Part shown: piece after piece, positions 35,901 through 46,464 of the stretch
Numbering within the stretch: the stretch's first letter is position 1
Layout: every line of letters begins with the position of its first letter
DNA from: Neurospora crassa OR74A
Lineage: Eukaryota > Ascomycota > Sordariomycetes > Sordariales > Sordariaceae
Reading direction: 5' to 3'
DNA length: 64,000 nt
NCBI RefSeq assembly: GCF_000182925.2
Contig: NC_026506.1
Span: 3,906,001-3,970,000 of the forward strand
Position numbers and translations under genes: made by a program
The notes under the pieces: generated by a model
What the model saw: only the letters and a program-made list of their open reading frames with translations
Database searches by the model: none
What the model was told of the DNA's origin: nothing

Positions 35901-36420
35901 TGCCCTCTTCCTGGCTTGGGAGCTCGTCGATATGCGCCGCTCCTTCTTCCGGATGCAGCCTGGCTCCAAGAAGTACTTTACGCAATGGATGGTGGACGTG
36001 TGGCGCAACAAGTTCTTGTTTTGGGCGATCGTCGGCGGATTCGTCACGCTGTTTCCTACGCTGTATATCCCCGTGATTAATCATGCCGTGTTCAAGCACA
36101 CGGGCATCTCGTGGGAGTGGGGTATTGTGTTTGTTGCGGCGGGACTGTTCTTTGGTGGTGTTGAGGGGTGGAAGTGGGCTAAAAGGGTTTTCCTCAGGAG
36201 ACGCGCGAGGAGGGGAGCTGCCAAGAGCGGTGGAGGAGCAGGAGGACAGGGCAAATTGTGGAAGGATATGGATGTGGAGGAAAAGATTTTTGGAGAGTAT
36301 TTTGGGTCGCCTGCTTCTACGGATGAGGTTTCGCTTCAGGATACTCATACTCGTGGGCATGAAAAGAAGAATGATGAGGGAGCCACGGGCCAGCGCCAGG
36401 AGAACCAGGGACGGGATTGA
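32908..36420 (+). CDS. ENA: ENA-type P-type ATPase (Na+/K+ efflux)
   Basis: Exons are 32908-33165, 33242-33507 and 33579-36420, giving 1,121 residues; phases 0 and 2 join exactly. There is an N-terminal cation-ATPase domain (HALTHQDLAHEIGADPLSGL, ending KNELGE), TGES at about 190-193 (actuator), the phosphorylated Asp385 in DKTGTLTQGKM, and the nucleotide-binding region with MLTGDHPETAKAIA and TGDGVNDSPS near 752. The membrane part includes MIPASLVVVLTITMAAG, a hallmark of fungal ENA (type IID) pumps rather than Ca2+ or H+ ATPases. All catalytic residues are intact. The protein should sit in the plasma or endomembranes and export Na+ or K+ at high salt or alkaline pH. Which ENA paralog this is cannot be decided here. 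The stop is TGA followed by CTA, and the frame continues open (next entry). Confidence 0.93.
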
Positions 36421-36552
36421 CTAAGAAGGGGCGGGAAGCCCCGGGCGGAAGTCGTTGTTGGTGAGGGTGGCATTGTCAAAGTCAAAGTCGTGGTCACAAC
36501 TGATGCAATTGCAGCGGTTGGCGATCATGATGATGATGATGACAGTGTCAAT

Positions 36553-36588
36553 GGTGGTGGTGGTGGTGGTGGTGGTGGTGGTGGTGGT
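36553..36588. repeat. (GGT)12 microsatellite
   Basis: Twelve perfect GGT copies in the 3' region of the ATPase gene. In the extended frame they encode poly-Gly. Confidence 0.9.
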
Positions 36589-36996
36589 GATAAGTGCAAG
36601 GTGAGTCGCTCATGCAGGAGTGGCAGTCGCAGTGGTCAAACAGGACTGCAGTTGGCGTCCATCGTGTCGACCACGACAGCAGCAAAGGTGGGTGAAAGCC
36701 TTTCCTTTTGGGTTCTTGTAGCCCCCTTCTCTCCTGTGCAACAAAAGCAGCTGCTACGGTTCCAGGCAGACTGCTGCTTTGGTTACGCAGATGCTGGTCA
36801 AGCCGAGGAGAGGTCTTTTGGTTCTGGCTCTGTTGATGGTGTTGTTGCGAAGGTTGATGGTACTGGTGTTGGGAATCGGGTGTTGAGATTGGCAAGATCA
36901 AGAATGATGAAGAGAGAAGAGGAGGAGGAGGAGGATAATGTCTGTCGTTACCGTTATTGTACACCGAGAAAGATTGTCTGTCCTTATCGTAGAATT

Positions 36997-37032
36997 AGCA
37001 GTAGTAGTAGTAGTAGTAGTAGCAGTAGTAGT
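36997..37032. repeat. AGC/AGT trinucleotide repeat
   Basis: Twelve AGY triplets (mostly AGT); in the extended ATPase frame they encode poly-Ser. Confidence 0.9.
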
Positions 37033-37182
37033 GTGATAAGTAGCACCGGCGTTGATGTCGGGGAAAATATATATAAATGGTGTAGAAAACTTGCTGTGTC
37101 CGGGGTGGTTTCGGTTGTGAGTTGTGATTGTTGGAATGAGCTTCCACTTGTCACCCTTGGCCAGCGGAGAGTGGGGATGTAG

Positions 37183-37763
37183 ACGAGCTGCACTAACAGC
37201 TTGACCCCCTACCTTTTTGTCTGGTATAGAGCATCGACGTTAGTGCACTGCACCTCCACCTGTACATCACCTGAGTGTCTCACTAACAGAGCTATTGCCT
37301 ATCCTCGCTTTATTTTGCTTGATGATGTTAACACTACCCGAATCCTTCGCGTCACTACCACCACCAACCCCGACCGTACCCCGACCCCAAAAAGGGCTTT
37401 CTTTCGGCAGCTACTAGTAGCTCTAGCTACTATAAATCCACGATACACCATACCGCGCCCTTCACATGACAGAATCCGCACGATCGGCAAACAAAGAGTG
37501 GAACTGCGACATTGGAGGTGGTTACACGGAGCCGCTCCGTCGTCAGCTCGTTGAAGTTGACTTTTCCGGTCCTTCTCCGGTTACTCTAGCGATCGCCCGG
37601 CTTGTAACGCATGGACCACTGGACCCGACCGACCCGCGCGCCGCGCCCTTTGGTTTACAATGGGTGGGGTTGTTGAAAATGGAAAATGGGAAATGGACTT
37701 GGCCTGATGCGGGCATGCGGTGCGGCATGCGACGGCAGATTTACCTAAACTGCGACTATAGTG

Positions 37764-37813
<50 letters not shown>

Positions 37814-39124
37814 GGCATACTATGGCCGGGAATAACGAACGGGATGGATCGCAGGTGGTTTCTGTCTTGGCTTTTTACGAGTTCTGGGCCTTTTTAGGGA
37901 GGAGAGGAGAGGGGAGGGGAGGTACAATAGGTACATGGAGGGAGGTAGAGGCAGAGAGAGGTAGAGGGGGAGGTAACGGTAGAGAACGGACGGACGGACG
38001 GATGGAAGAGAACTCGCATCCTCAATTTTGCTATTGATGATAGCATCTCACGTCTCACGACATCCCGATTCTGATAGCGTTATGTTCAGTTTATACAGTA
38101 TCTGGTTGATTGTTGATTGATACCATCGTCAACAATCCACTCCCAAAAATTCATAGCGGACACCACTGTAAAAAAAAGAAACCTAGAGTCGAACTCGACT
38201 TCGGCATTCGCTCGGCAACCGTTCCTTGTCTTCCCCAAAAGTCCCAAGTCCCAAGTCCCCAGTCCCAACCTCTACCTTGACACACCAAACACAAACAGGG
38301 AATAGCTTCCGTAGTCCCCCCTCTCCCGTTGACCTATCATCTTTTATACTTTTCAGAAGCTAGCAAGCTTAAGGTTTAGCCTTTCTTTCCTTCTGGCATG
38401 ACGCATCGAAATTCGGCCGAAGTGGAAAATTCTGGGGGTGTGTAGGTGTGGTGTGGGCTCCGTCGGTTGTGGACACCCGGCCCGTTGGAGGTTCGGGTCT
38501 TGTGAAGAAGGTGCGGTCTGCATAACAGTTGACTACTATTTCGTTTCTCTCCAAAATAGTCCCCTTTGATTTTGTTGTTTGGGGTTCCATCGTGCTCTGC
38601 TTTTCAAGCTTGGTGATTTATTTTGTTTTTGTTCATGATATTACCCAACCAAGCAGATCGGTTTTGAAGGAGACTTTCCTGTACCTTGCAGATCCTGAAT
38701 TCATGTGAAAAAAAAAAAAAAAAGGAACTAAAAACTAAAAACTGAAAACCCTTGAACCCGAACCCCGAACGTGAACCTGAACCGAATTAAACCGAAACGA
38801 ACAAAACGGGTCCAGTCCCGCTCACCGCACGTCTATCTGGACGACTCACTTATTTAGGCCAACTCAATGGAATACTAATCATTGAGTGACTCACTGGACA
38901 TATAGCAGCCATTACGTTTATTTTCTTTTCTATTTTTTCTTTCTTTTCCTGGATGGTTATAACACAGAAGCAGTACTCCCACCGGTCAACAACAACCGAG
39001 TCCAGTTCACGGCTCGGCAGAGAAAATAACGAGTGACGACTGTCTACCTACCTCTACTCGACAACCAGAACTCAACACAAAAACATCTCCATCTTCACTC
39101 GTCACATTAAGCACCACCATCAAA
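37183..39124. other. Intergenic, about 1.9 kb
   Basis: No gene recognised. It contains an A46 homopolymer and several shorter A runs (38167-38175, 38707-38722). The final 250 bases are pyrimidine and AC-rich, probably the promoter and leader of the MFS gene. Confidence 0.5.
37764..37809. repeat. A46 homopolymer
   Basis: Forty-six uninterrupted A residues on the + strand, the longest homopolymer in the window. Confidence 0.9.
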
Positions 39125-40787
39125 ATGCCACCATCCCCGCCTCCATACATGGAAGCAATTCGAACGCCAGGAGGCCATGTTCAAGACTCAAGAGGACGAT
39201 CAGACAGTGAAGACAGCGATATTGATATCCACGGAATCGATCAACACCAGCACCATGACGAAGACGACAGCCATGAAGAAGATGAGAAGCACGCAGTCAA
39301 CAACACCAACAACAACGGAGGAGGTGGTGCTCTTTCCCTAGTCAAGACCCTTTCGCGAGTATTATCAAGACCAGAATCGAATTTCGATCCGGGCCCACCG
39401 CCAGATGGGGGCGCAAGGGCTTGGTGTACCGGTATGTTTTTTTGTTTTTCTATTCTTTTTTTCTGAACAACGACACTTTCATCCTGAACCATATGTAGGT
39501 ACACTAACACCTCTCGCAACACCACACGAAACAGTCGCAGCAACCCACCTAGTCGTCATGACCACCTGGGGCACCATCAGCTCCTTTGGCGTATTCCAGA
39601 CCTACTACACTTCCACTCTCAACGCTCACTCTTCAGTCGTGATGATCACACCCTCCACCATCTCCTGGATCGGCTCTCTGCAAGTTTTTCTGCTCTTCTT
39701 CATCGGCACTTTTACCGGCCGCCTCACAGACGGCGGCTACTTTCGGCACATTTACCTCTTGGGAACAGCATTCATTGCCCTCGGCATGTTTTCCACCGCC
39801 GATGCTTTAGACAGCCTCACTTCCGGAACGGACCCCCAAAATGCCAAAAGCGCAGTCTGGAAATTGTTTTTAGCCCAAGGAATCGCCATGGGCCTAGGCA
39901 ACGGCTGCCTCTTTTGCCCCTGCGTAGCCACCTTGTCTACATATTTCAGCAAAAAACGGAGTCTGGCTATCGGCATGGGCGCCTGCGGGACGGCCACGGG
40001 CGGCTTAGTTTTTCCCTCCATGATGCGCAGTTTGTTACCTCGCGTCGGGTTCGCGTGGACAGTCAGGGCAATGGGTTTCATCTGCGTTGGATGTCTACTG
40101 GGTGCATTCTGGGTGATCAAACCACGCACCAAGCCGCGGGGGATGCGAGGCGCGTTGGTGGAGTGGTCGGCTTTCAAAGAGGGGGAGTACTCCTTGTTTG
40201 TGGCTGGGAGCTTCATGTGTTTTTTGGGACTGTACTTTGCGTTTTACTACCTCGCGAGTTTTTGTAGGGATATCGTCGGGCTGGCGTACGAGGATAGCTT
40301 GAATATCCTGCTGGTGTTGAACGGGGTCGGGATCTTTGGGCGGTTGGTGCCGAATTACTTGGCTGATCGGGTGGGGCCGATTAATTTGTTTATCCCCTTT
40401 GCGGCGGTGGGCGGCATTTGCATGTTGTGCTGGATGGCGGTCGAGTCCGAGGCGGGATTGTATGTGTGGGCCGTGTTTTACGGGGCGGCGGCGGGAGGGA
40501 TCCAGAGTCTGTTCCCGGCGGGGTTGACGAGTTTGACGACGGATTTAAGAAAGACGGGCGTGAGGATGGGCATGGTGTTTACGTGTAATAGCTTTGCGAC
40601 GCTGGCGGGGCCGCCGATTGCGGGGGCGATTATCACGAGTATGGGGGGTAGGTATTATGGCGCGCAGGCGTTTGCGGGGTCGACGCTGTTGTGTGGGACG
40701 GGATTGTTGGCGGCGGCGAGGATGGTGAAGGCGAGGAAGGTGCAGAGGGAGGGGGGGAGTGGAGGGGTTTGGAAGGTCAAGGTTTGA
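39125..40787 (+). CDS. Monocarboxylate-transporter-like MFS permease
   Basis: Exon 1 is 39125-39431 and exon 2 is 39535-40787, 519 residues. The 103-bp intron has donor GTATGT, branch ACTAACAC and acceptor ACAG; splicing gives ARAWCTVAATHLVVMTTWG, matching the start of the first membrane helix in fungal MCT (Mch-type) permeases. The first about 95 residues are an acidic, His-rich cytosolic tail ending in PPPDGGARAW, the usual pre-TM1 signature. About 12 hydrophobic segments follow, for example SLQVFLLFFIGTFTGRLTDGG and GVGIFGRLVPNYLADRVGP, where the GR motifs in the short loops are typical. It probably moves monocarboxylates or similar small acids across the plasma membrane; the substrate is not known. 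An alternative acceptor at 39498 would add 12 in-frame residues. Confidence 0.9.
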
Positions 40788-41103
40788 ATCGATGCCCGTC
40801 GGCTGGATGAGGGAAACAACTAAAAATGAGGTGTGGAAAAGTTGGATAATACTCGAGTTACGATATGCTAATGTCTATACAATGTTCTGCCGAGACTCGT
40901 GCCTTGTTCATGGCGACATACTCGAGATTCCGTCACGACAAAGAAGGTCTTCAATGACCATTGTCTCTCACCATGTAACAAAGGGCATTGCTCAACACCC
41001 TCCATTGTCCCACATCGACCTTTAAATGAAGAAACCCCGAGCCCGTTATCGAGCCCTGCCTCTTAGCAACACCATGCACAGCTTCACTAAAAAAAACACC
41101 ACA
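40788..41103. other. Short intergenic gap
   Basis: 316 bp between the MFS gene and the first BTB gene. It includes the C/A-rich leader and two earlier in-frame ATGs (41026 and 41074); nothing else was seen. Confidence 0.5.
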
Positions 41104-41886
41104 ATGTCCAACCCCGACTTCACAACCTACTTCAACTCCCCCCTCTTCTCCGACGCCACCCTCTCCTACCAAACCCACACAGGCGACAAGCGTCACCTCC
41201 CCGTCCACCGCCTCATTCTCTCCCTGCACTCGCCCTTTTTCGCCTCCGCGTTCACTCTCCCCTTCCGCGAGTCCTCCGACCCCGACCATTTACTTACTCT
41301 CCACGACGATGACCCCGACGCTTTAGTGTCTGCCATACGGTGGTGCTACGGACACTCGCTGTACCAGCTAGACGGCGACGATGAGCTCGAGACGCAGCTG
41401 GCGTATAAGGATCTCATAACGATGAAATTTACAGCGGAGGAGGAGCAGCAGATTGCGGGGCTGTTGCTGCATTTGATGAGGGTGTATGTAGTCGCGGATA
41501 AGTATGATTTGGGGAGGTTGAGGGAGGAGGTGGTGGTGCATTATGAGCGGCTGGCGCCTCTTGTTTTACTTCATAAGCAGGGAATGTTTGAGGAGATGGT
41601 GGAGGTTGTGTATGGGTTAGGGAAGGGGGATAAGTTGAGGAGACGGTTTTTGGGGGATGTGGCGAGGGAGGTGTATCCCGTGGCTGCTGGGAAGGACTTT
41701 AAGAACGATAAAATGTTGAAGAAAGGAAATGACTGGGAACTAGAAGAGGTGGAAAAGGTCGTGAGGGCGAGTATCTTCAAGGTTAGAACAGTGGGCATGG
41801 GAAGGGAGTGGAAGAAGGAGTTTATGAGGGATATGAAGAGGGAGGTCAGGAGGGAGGTGAAGAAGAGGTGGAGGCACGAGACTTGA
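41104..41886 (+). CDS. BTB/POZ domain protein
   Basis: A single exon, 260 residues from the ATG at 41104. The BTB fold is seen in FNSPLFSDATLSYQ (N-terminal strand and helix), KRHLPVHRLILSLHSPFFAS (the conserved vHk-iLsarS-fF segment) and the following DDPDALVSAIRWCYGHSL (yt-y element). The insert IRWCYGH...LDGDDELETQLAYKD is longer than usual. The second half (VADKYDLGRLREEVVVHYER) is the usual BACK-like helical continuation. The C-terminus is basic. ATGs upstream in frame at 41026 (26 residues earlier) and 41074 are possible starts, but the family begins near PDFTTYF. Many fungal BTB proteins of this kind have no known partner; a Cul3 adaptor role is only possible, not shown. The next gene downstream is also a BTB protein. 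Confidence 0.82.
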   Translation: MSNPDFTTYFNSPLFSDATLSYQTHTGDKRHLPVHRLILSLHSPFFASAFTLPFRESSDPDHLLTLHDDDPDALVSAIRWCYGHSLYQLDGDDELETQLAYKDLITMKFTAEEEQQIAGLLLHLMRVYVVADKYDLGRLREEVVVHYERLAPLVLLHKQGMFEEMVEVVYGLGKGDKLRRRFLGDVAREVYPVAAGKDFKNDKMLKKGNDWELEEVEKVVRASIFKVRTVGMGREWKKEFMRDMKREVRREVKKRWRHET

Positions 41887-42292
41887 ATATGGTTCATGTG
41901 CTTGATAGAACCTCTGTAGGATTCCCGGTCTTCCTGACATGTTGACACATTAAGTTGTCGGTTTGTTGAAGATGGAAGGTTGCAAGTCACTGCGCGGTAC
42001 TAACCTGGATACCTAGTACGTAATCCCATGTAAGATACACCCATCAGTAGGTGGACAGCCCCACCATGTTACCGTATCGTCTGTATCGCGTCCGTGCGCG
42101 TCTCCAGGTCCATTTCCTTGGCCATTTGGTTATTTGGTGATTTCACTTCGTCTCTCCTTCCTTCATCAACCACTCTCCAGCCACTCGATTCTTTCTCAGC
42201 AAAACAACGTCGAGTCGTCAACTCGTCGTTCCCATTCGATACTCCAACCGTTAATTGACCGACACCATACTAGTCAGGCGCAATCGTACACC
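41887..42292. other. Intergenic between the two BTB genes
   Basis: 406 bp with no open frame of note; it should contain the promoter of the second BTB gene. The last 150 bases are C/T- and CA-rich. Confidence 0.5.
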
Positions 42293-43300
42293 ATGGACAA
42301 GCGGTTCTTGTCCTCCGACGAAAAGTAAGCCTCTCCCCGTCAGACATCGCCATCGCGGTCCATGACAAAGCGCCATTGCATGACGTCGCAACACCTTTGG
42401 ATTTCGTACACAAATTAACCCAGCTCCAGGCTTTTGGAGAGCGGCCTCTTCTCGGATGTCGTCGTCAAGTGCGGCGACAGAACATGGAACCTCCACAAGA
42501 ACATCCTCTGCTCGCGCAGCATCTGGTTCGAAAAGGCTCTCACCGGCCACTTTGAAGAGGCCAAAACGGGCGTCGTAAATATTGAGAACTTCGAGCCCGC
42601 CGCCATCGATATCCTCATTCGCTACATCTACACCGGAATTTGCGATATTCCCGCTCTCTCCCCCCACACCAAGACCAACTTTGTCTCCTGCTTCGAAGTC
42701 TACACAGTCGGCGACTACTTTGCCCTCGCCTCCCTCACCAGAATCGCCCTGGACACCTTGAACGCCGAATTCGACGCCAAAATCGCGCCCCTTCAACTCC
42801 ATTATGACTCCGGCTCTTCTGCCTCAGACGGCAACGGCGTCTCCCCCGACTGGCTACCCGAGCTCTTCGAAGCCATCCGCCTCGTCTACAACGAGGTCCC
42901 CCTCACCGACACCTCTCCCCCCACGCCCGGCATCCGCGCCACTTTTCTTTCTTTCATCCACGCTGCCCGGTTTTACTTTTTGCAAAACGAGCACTTCAAC
43001 GCCTTCCTCGACCAAGTCCCCTCATTTGCGCTCGATGTATTCCGCGCCATGCGCAACACGGGCGACTTCATCGCCCACCTCCCCGATGCGCACTGTTCCC
43101 TCTGCAAGAGCAAGCCGACTAGGGCCGAAAAGGGTTACTACACCCACTTGGCGACAGAAAAGTTAAAGCTGAAGGCGAGCTGCTCGACGTGCGCGGGCAA
43201 GAGGGATCTGAGTGCCGGTTGGACGGATTGGAGCGGGAAGCTTTCCAAGGCGACGACGACGGCGACGGGAACTACGGCAGCGGGGTCGGGATCGGGTTAG
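42293..43300 (+). CDS. BTB/POZ domain protein with two CxxC pairs
   Basis: Exon 1 is 42293-42324 and exon 2 is 42430-43300, 300 residues. The intron is 105 bp with GTAAGC and TCCAG. An acceptor six bases earlier (CCCAG at 42423) would keep the phase and add two residues. BTB core: LLESGLFSDVVVKCG, then RTWNLHKNILCSRSIWFEKA and FEPAAIDILIRYIYTG. Residues about 100-230 form a helical region (SFIHAARFYFLQNEHFNAFL). Near the C-terminus, Cys233/Cys236 and Cys262/Cys265 form CX2C-X25-CX2C, which could bind zinc and is not part of the BTB fold. The end is a Thr/Gly-rich tail. After TAG the same frame stays open for 78 codons with an acidic repeat (next entry). It could act as an adaptor or chromatin protein; this is inference. 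Confidence 0.85.
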
Positions 43301-43537
43301 GGACCTACCGCCACGTCTGAGACTAGATCGTCCGACGAGTGGTCGTCCAGCGAGGAGGATTCGTACGACGAGTGGTCGTCCAGCGAGGAGGATTCGTACG
43401 ACGACGATGCACCAGTCGTGCATAATGATTGGCCGGGTGTGACAGCCATACAAAATGATGGGCCGCTTGTGGCAGTCGTCGTGCATGAAAATGGGCCGGG
43501 TGTGGCCTCACAGCCACTCGAGCTGTATTGGCCCTGA
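43301..43537 (+). other. Same-frame acidic extension after the second BTB gene, with a 33-bp duplication
   Basis: 78 sense codons follow TAG (43298-43300) in frame. They include two exact copies of an 11-residue unit, DEWSSSEEDSY (DNA 43334-43366 and 43367-43399), then an acidic run and repeated NDGP/NGPG motifs. The opposite strand is also open over part of this stretch, so coding is uncertain. Confidence 0.35.
43334..43399. repeat. 33-bp tandem duplication
   Basis: Two perfect head-to-tail copies of a 33-base unit, a whole number of codons in the extended BTB frame. Confidence 0.9.
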
Positions 43538-44401
43538 TGATCAGCTGTGGATTTGACCGTTTCCACACCCACTGCCATCGCCTATCGTTGCACAACCTGC
43601 CGCCTCTCAGCGTGCCCGAAGGGTCGAGTCAATGGGTAGTCTCTGGAGGTGGATCTATTGGGAGACTGACGACATCCATAAGGCATTCCTTTCGATCAAC
43701 TCGAGCGAGCAGCACCCTTGCCAGGATGCGGCTCTCGTGGCACGACGATGAAGGCATATATGTTGCGAGCCAAGTGGCGGTTCAGGATGAGATGGCCTAT
43801 CCATGGTCAGGATGACCAACACTGAATAGAAGCTTACGGTCCCAATTGGCGTCTCGAAATAGAAGACCGAGAATTGTGGCTACGAAGCACCGATGAGTGG
43901 TTGTTAAGTAGGGGTACCTGTCTTGGAGGTTGAGACTCGCAGCAATCGGGCGATCTTGATCAACTGATGTTGGAGCAGAAAAAGAGAATTGTTCGGGCTC
44001 AGATACCTAGAGGTACCTAGAGGTATGGGACATCTACAGGAAGGGAATGGAAGACCATGTGGATGAGACAGGAAATGATGGAAGAGAGAACTTGGAGGGC
44101 CATGTAACCAAATCATACTCCAGTCAAGCCAAACATGTTGGCCACTTGGATCAATCCAGATCTAGGATACCTCTACCTATTTAGTTAAGAAAGAGACAAT
44201 CACACCCAGTCCTCTAGTGCCCCTAGAGTGATCACCCCTCCCTCCTACGGCCGGGTATATACCACCCGCCTGTCTTGCAAATAAGTAGGTAAGTTCTCAT
44301 CTCCAACCCTCATCTTATCACACCTCATCTCTTCCTCCCACCTCCTTCTACCTCCCTATCATCTCTTACCCTTTCACTCTTTCACCCTTCCCCCAATACC
44401 C
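43538..44401. other. Intergenic between convergent genes
   Basis: About 860 bp. Short frames only. A palindrome-like block TACCTAGAGGTACCTAGAGGTA lies near 44007-44028. A C/T-rich region near 44300 continues into the 3' end of the next gene. Confidence 0.5.
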
Positions 44402-46344
44402 TTACATCACTCCTGACCCCACGCCTCCCCTTCTCCTAACACCACGTCTCCCCACCGTCCACCTCCTCCTCTCTATCCCCTCCCCATCTCCATTTCCATC
44501 TCCATCCCTCTTCCCCTTCCCCACCACTTGCCCCGTCGCACTCCCACCAAGCTTACTCCTACACGTCACACTCGCCACCTGCTTAATCTTCACGCTCGAA
44601 AACGTCCACGTCCCCGGATTGCTCGTACTTCCCGTCATCACCAGCCCCATCTGCACGGGTGTATCAAGAAGCATGCCCACCGCTGTGTTGGTCGTGTTGG
44701 ACGAGGTACATGTTACTGTCAAGGTTCCAGAGCCGGAACTGATCCATGTGGCGGAGATGATATTAATTATATCTTTTGTGGTCGCAGGGGGGGTAATGGT
44801 TGTCGTAGAAGGGGGAGAGGGAGGGACAGTGGTGGGTTGCGGCTGGGGGTCGTCGTTTGAGGGAATGGTAGTGGTAGTTGGTGAAGGTACAGGTGGCGGG
44901 GGACACTCGTTAACAACAGGAGCAGGAGCAGAAACCATCACCCCCGACTGCGGAAACGGATCAAGCGGACCCCAGACGTGACCTTCCTCGTCCCTGCCCA
45001 GGCCTTTAACCAGGTGTTCCATCGCCGAAAAGTCATTAGGAATAGGCGGTAGTCCCGGGGTAGTAAGTTCCGGCTGAATCCATTCTGTCACCGGCTGGAT
45101 ATATTGACCGGCCAGTATCCCGTTCTTTGTCCTGACTGGGTTTGTCGTCGACAGTATGACGTACTCGCGCGCGTACACATCCCCCGCGACACTCGTTATC
45201 CCCGTTCGGAACTTGTTGCGCACTTGCCCGGCAATCAGTGACCCTCCGCTGACGGGTCTGGTGGTGATATTCCCCGTGCAGACATCAAACCCGGTAACAG
45301 CATGGATCGTCAAGCTGGACGTCCCCGACGCAGCAGAGGTGTACCCTATGAATCTCGTCTGCGCCACTTCGGCATTTACGTCCCCGCTGTACACCCCGAT
45401 CAAGACATCTTCCATGCGAATAAAAGCCGGGAATGAAGCAGGAGTCAAGATCTGTACGTTGGTAGCGACCAGTTCGTAAACCAACATTTCTCCGCCTGCC
45501 ACCCACACTCCCGCATACTCGACAAAGTCCCCCGGAACAAAAGGGGCCATGACCATCGGGTCCGGAGCCGTGAACGTGCCTTGTTTGCTACTACTACCTC
45601 CTAATGTCGGCCGGTTCGTCATTGGACACAAGGGATCGGAACCGTTGCGGGGTACACACATGGGGAACCCACTAAAGGACGAAATAGAAGGGTTTTCATC
45701 GTCGGCCGTCCAAAACGGGTGGGAGGTGTATCCGATCGAGTAAACGCCGTGGGGGTCGTTGATGCGCAGCTTGGGCCCCTGGGATAATTGGATGGACCCG
45801 TCGTCGTCGTACGAAATGGAGGAGATCAAGCCCCGGCCGAAAGAGGTGGAGAATTGGGAGATGAAGATTTGGCCTGCTGTTGGGCCGTGGAGGGGGATCG
45901 AGTTGCCTACGACGGTGACTTCGAACCCCTTCATGAAAGCGATGTCGGCGCAGAACTCACGCCAGGAAACCCAGGCGGCGGGGAACCCGACTTGGGTGTT
46001 TTGCGGGACTTTGATGGTCCAGCCGGCGACGGAGATGGTGCCGCCTGAGTTGTAGGTGCCCGTGTCTGTTATGGTGCATCTATGCTCGTCCAGAAAGGAG
46101 TGAGACAGATGGGGCGAGTTAGTAAGGTATGTCTGTCTCGGCAGTCCGGTCGGGTGTTTTCAGACATGGACTGTCTTGTGTCATGGAACAAAGAAATTGT
46201 TGGGAATTTCTTCAGCGGGAGGGAGTGTCTAACTCACCCTTCTAGACCACCATCCACATCGAACGGGACGTCTTGAGACAGACAGAAGGACGGCAGAAGA
46301 AGAAGGCCGGGAAGAAGGCCGGAGAATATGAAGGATAACTGCAT
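44402..46344 (-). CDS. Secreted orphan protein with Pro/Thr linker
   Basis: Exon 1 is 46238-46344 and exon 2 is 44402-46079. A 158-bp intron has donor GTGAGT, branch CTAAC and acceptor CATAG. Product is 594 residues. The signal peptide is clear (FSGLLPGLLLLPSFCLSQD). The mature N-terminal about 390 residues are a beta-rich extracellular region with CTITDTGTYNSGG, NTQVGFPAAWVSW, LHGPTAGQIFIS, and scattered Cys (MCVP, CPMTN, DVCTGN). Then comes a Thr/Pro/Ser linker (PPSPPSTTTITPPATT), and a smaller C-terminal region with two Cys (VTCTSSN, VTCRSK) and a basic Gly/Arg end. I do not recognise a named family. It is secreted or wall-bound by sequence. It shows no catalytic motif and no GPI-like end. 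Confidence 0.8.
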
Positions 46345-46458
46345 TGTGGTTTGTCTTAAAGTCCAGGTCCAAGAGTTCGAGAGCCCCGAGGAAACAGGCT
46401 TCGGCTGCGATGGGTGTGTCTAAGTCAATGGTCTCAGACATTGAAGGGGTTGGTTTGT

Positions 46459-46464
46459 CTTATA
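46459..46464 (-). promoter_or_regulatory. TATA-like box of the secreted orphan gene
   Basis: On the minus strand TATAAG lies 115-120 bp upstream of the ATG at 46344, with a purine-rich spacer. Confidence 0.35.

Larger units (their letters stand above)
36421..37182 (+). other. 253-codon same-frame extension after the ATPase TGA-CTA
   Basis: The ATPase ends GGGATTGA then CTA, the classical leaky-stop hexanucleotide. Reading on in the same frame there are 253 sense codons before TAG at 37180. The translation has a hydrophilic start (RRGGKPRAEVVVGEGG), a His-Asp run, poly-Gly from (GGT)12, a Cys/Ser/Arg region, a middle section with several Cys, an acidic Glu run, and poly-Ser from AGT repeats. 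No known domain or PTS1 end is seen. Part of the openness comes from GGT and AGT repeats. It could be a readthrough extension of the pump or simply a stop-poor 3' UTR; a GTGAGT at 36601 could also be a splice donor. Confidence 0.45.

Noticed and set aside
36490-37182. Independent gene of 230 codons downstream of the ATPase
   Set aside because: It begins at GTG, not ATG, is in the ATPase frame and has simple-sequence composition; better described as a same-frame extension or 3' UTR.
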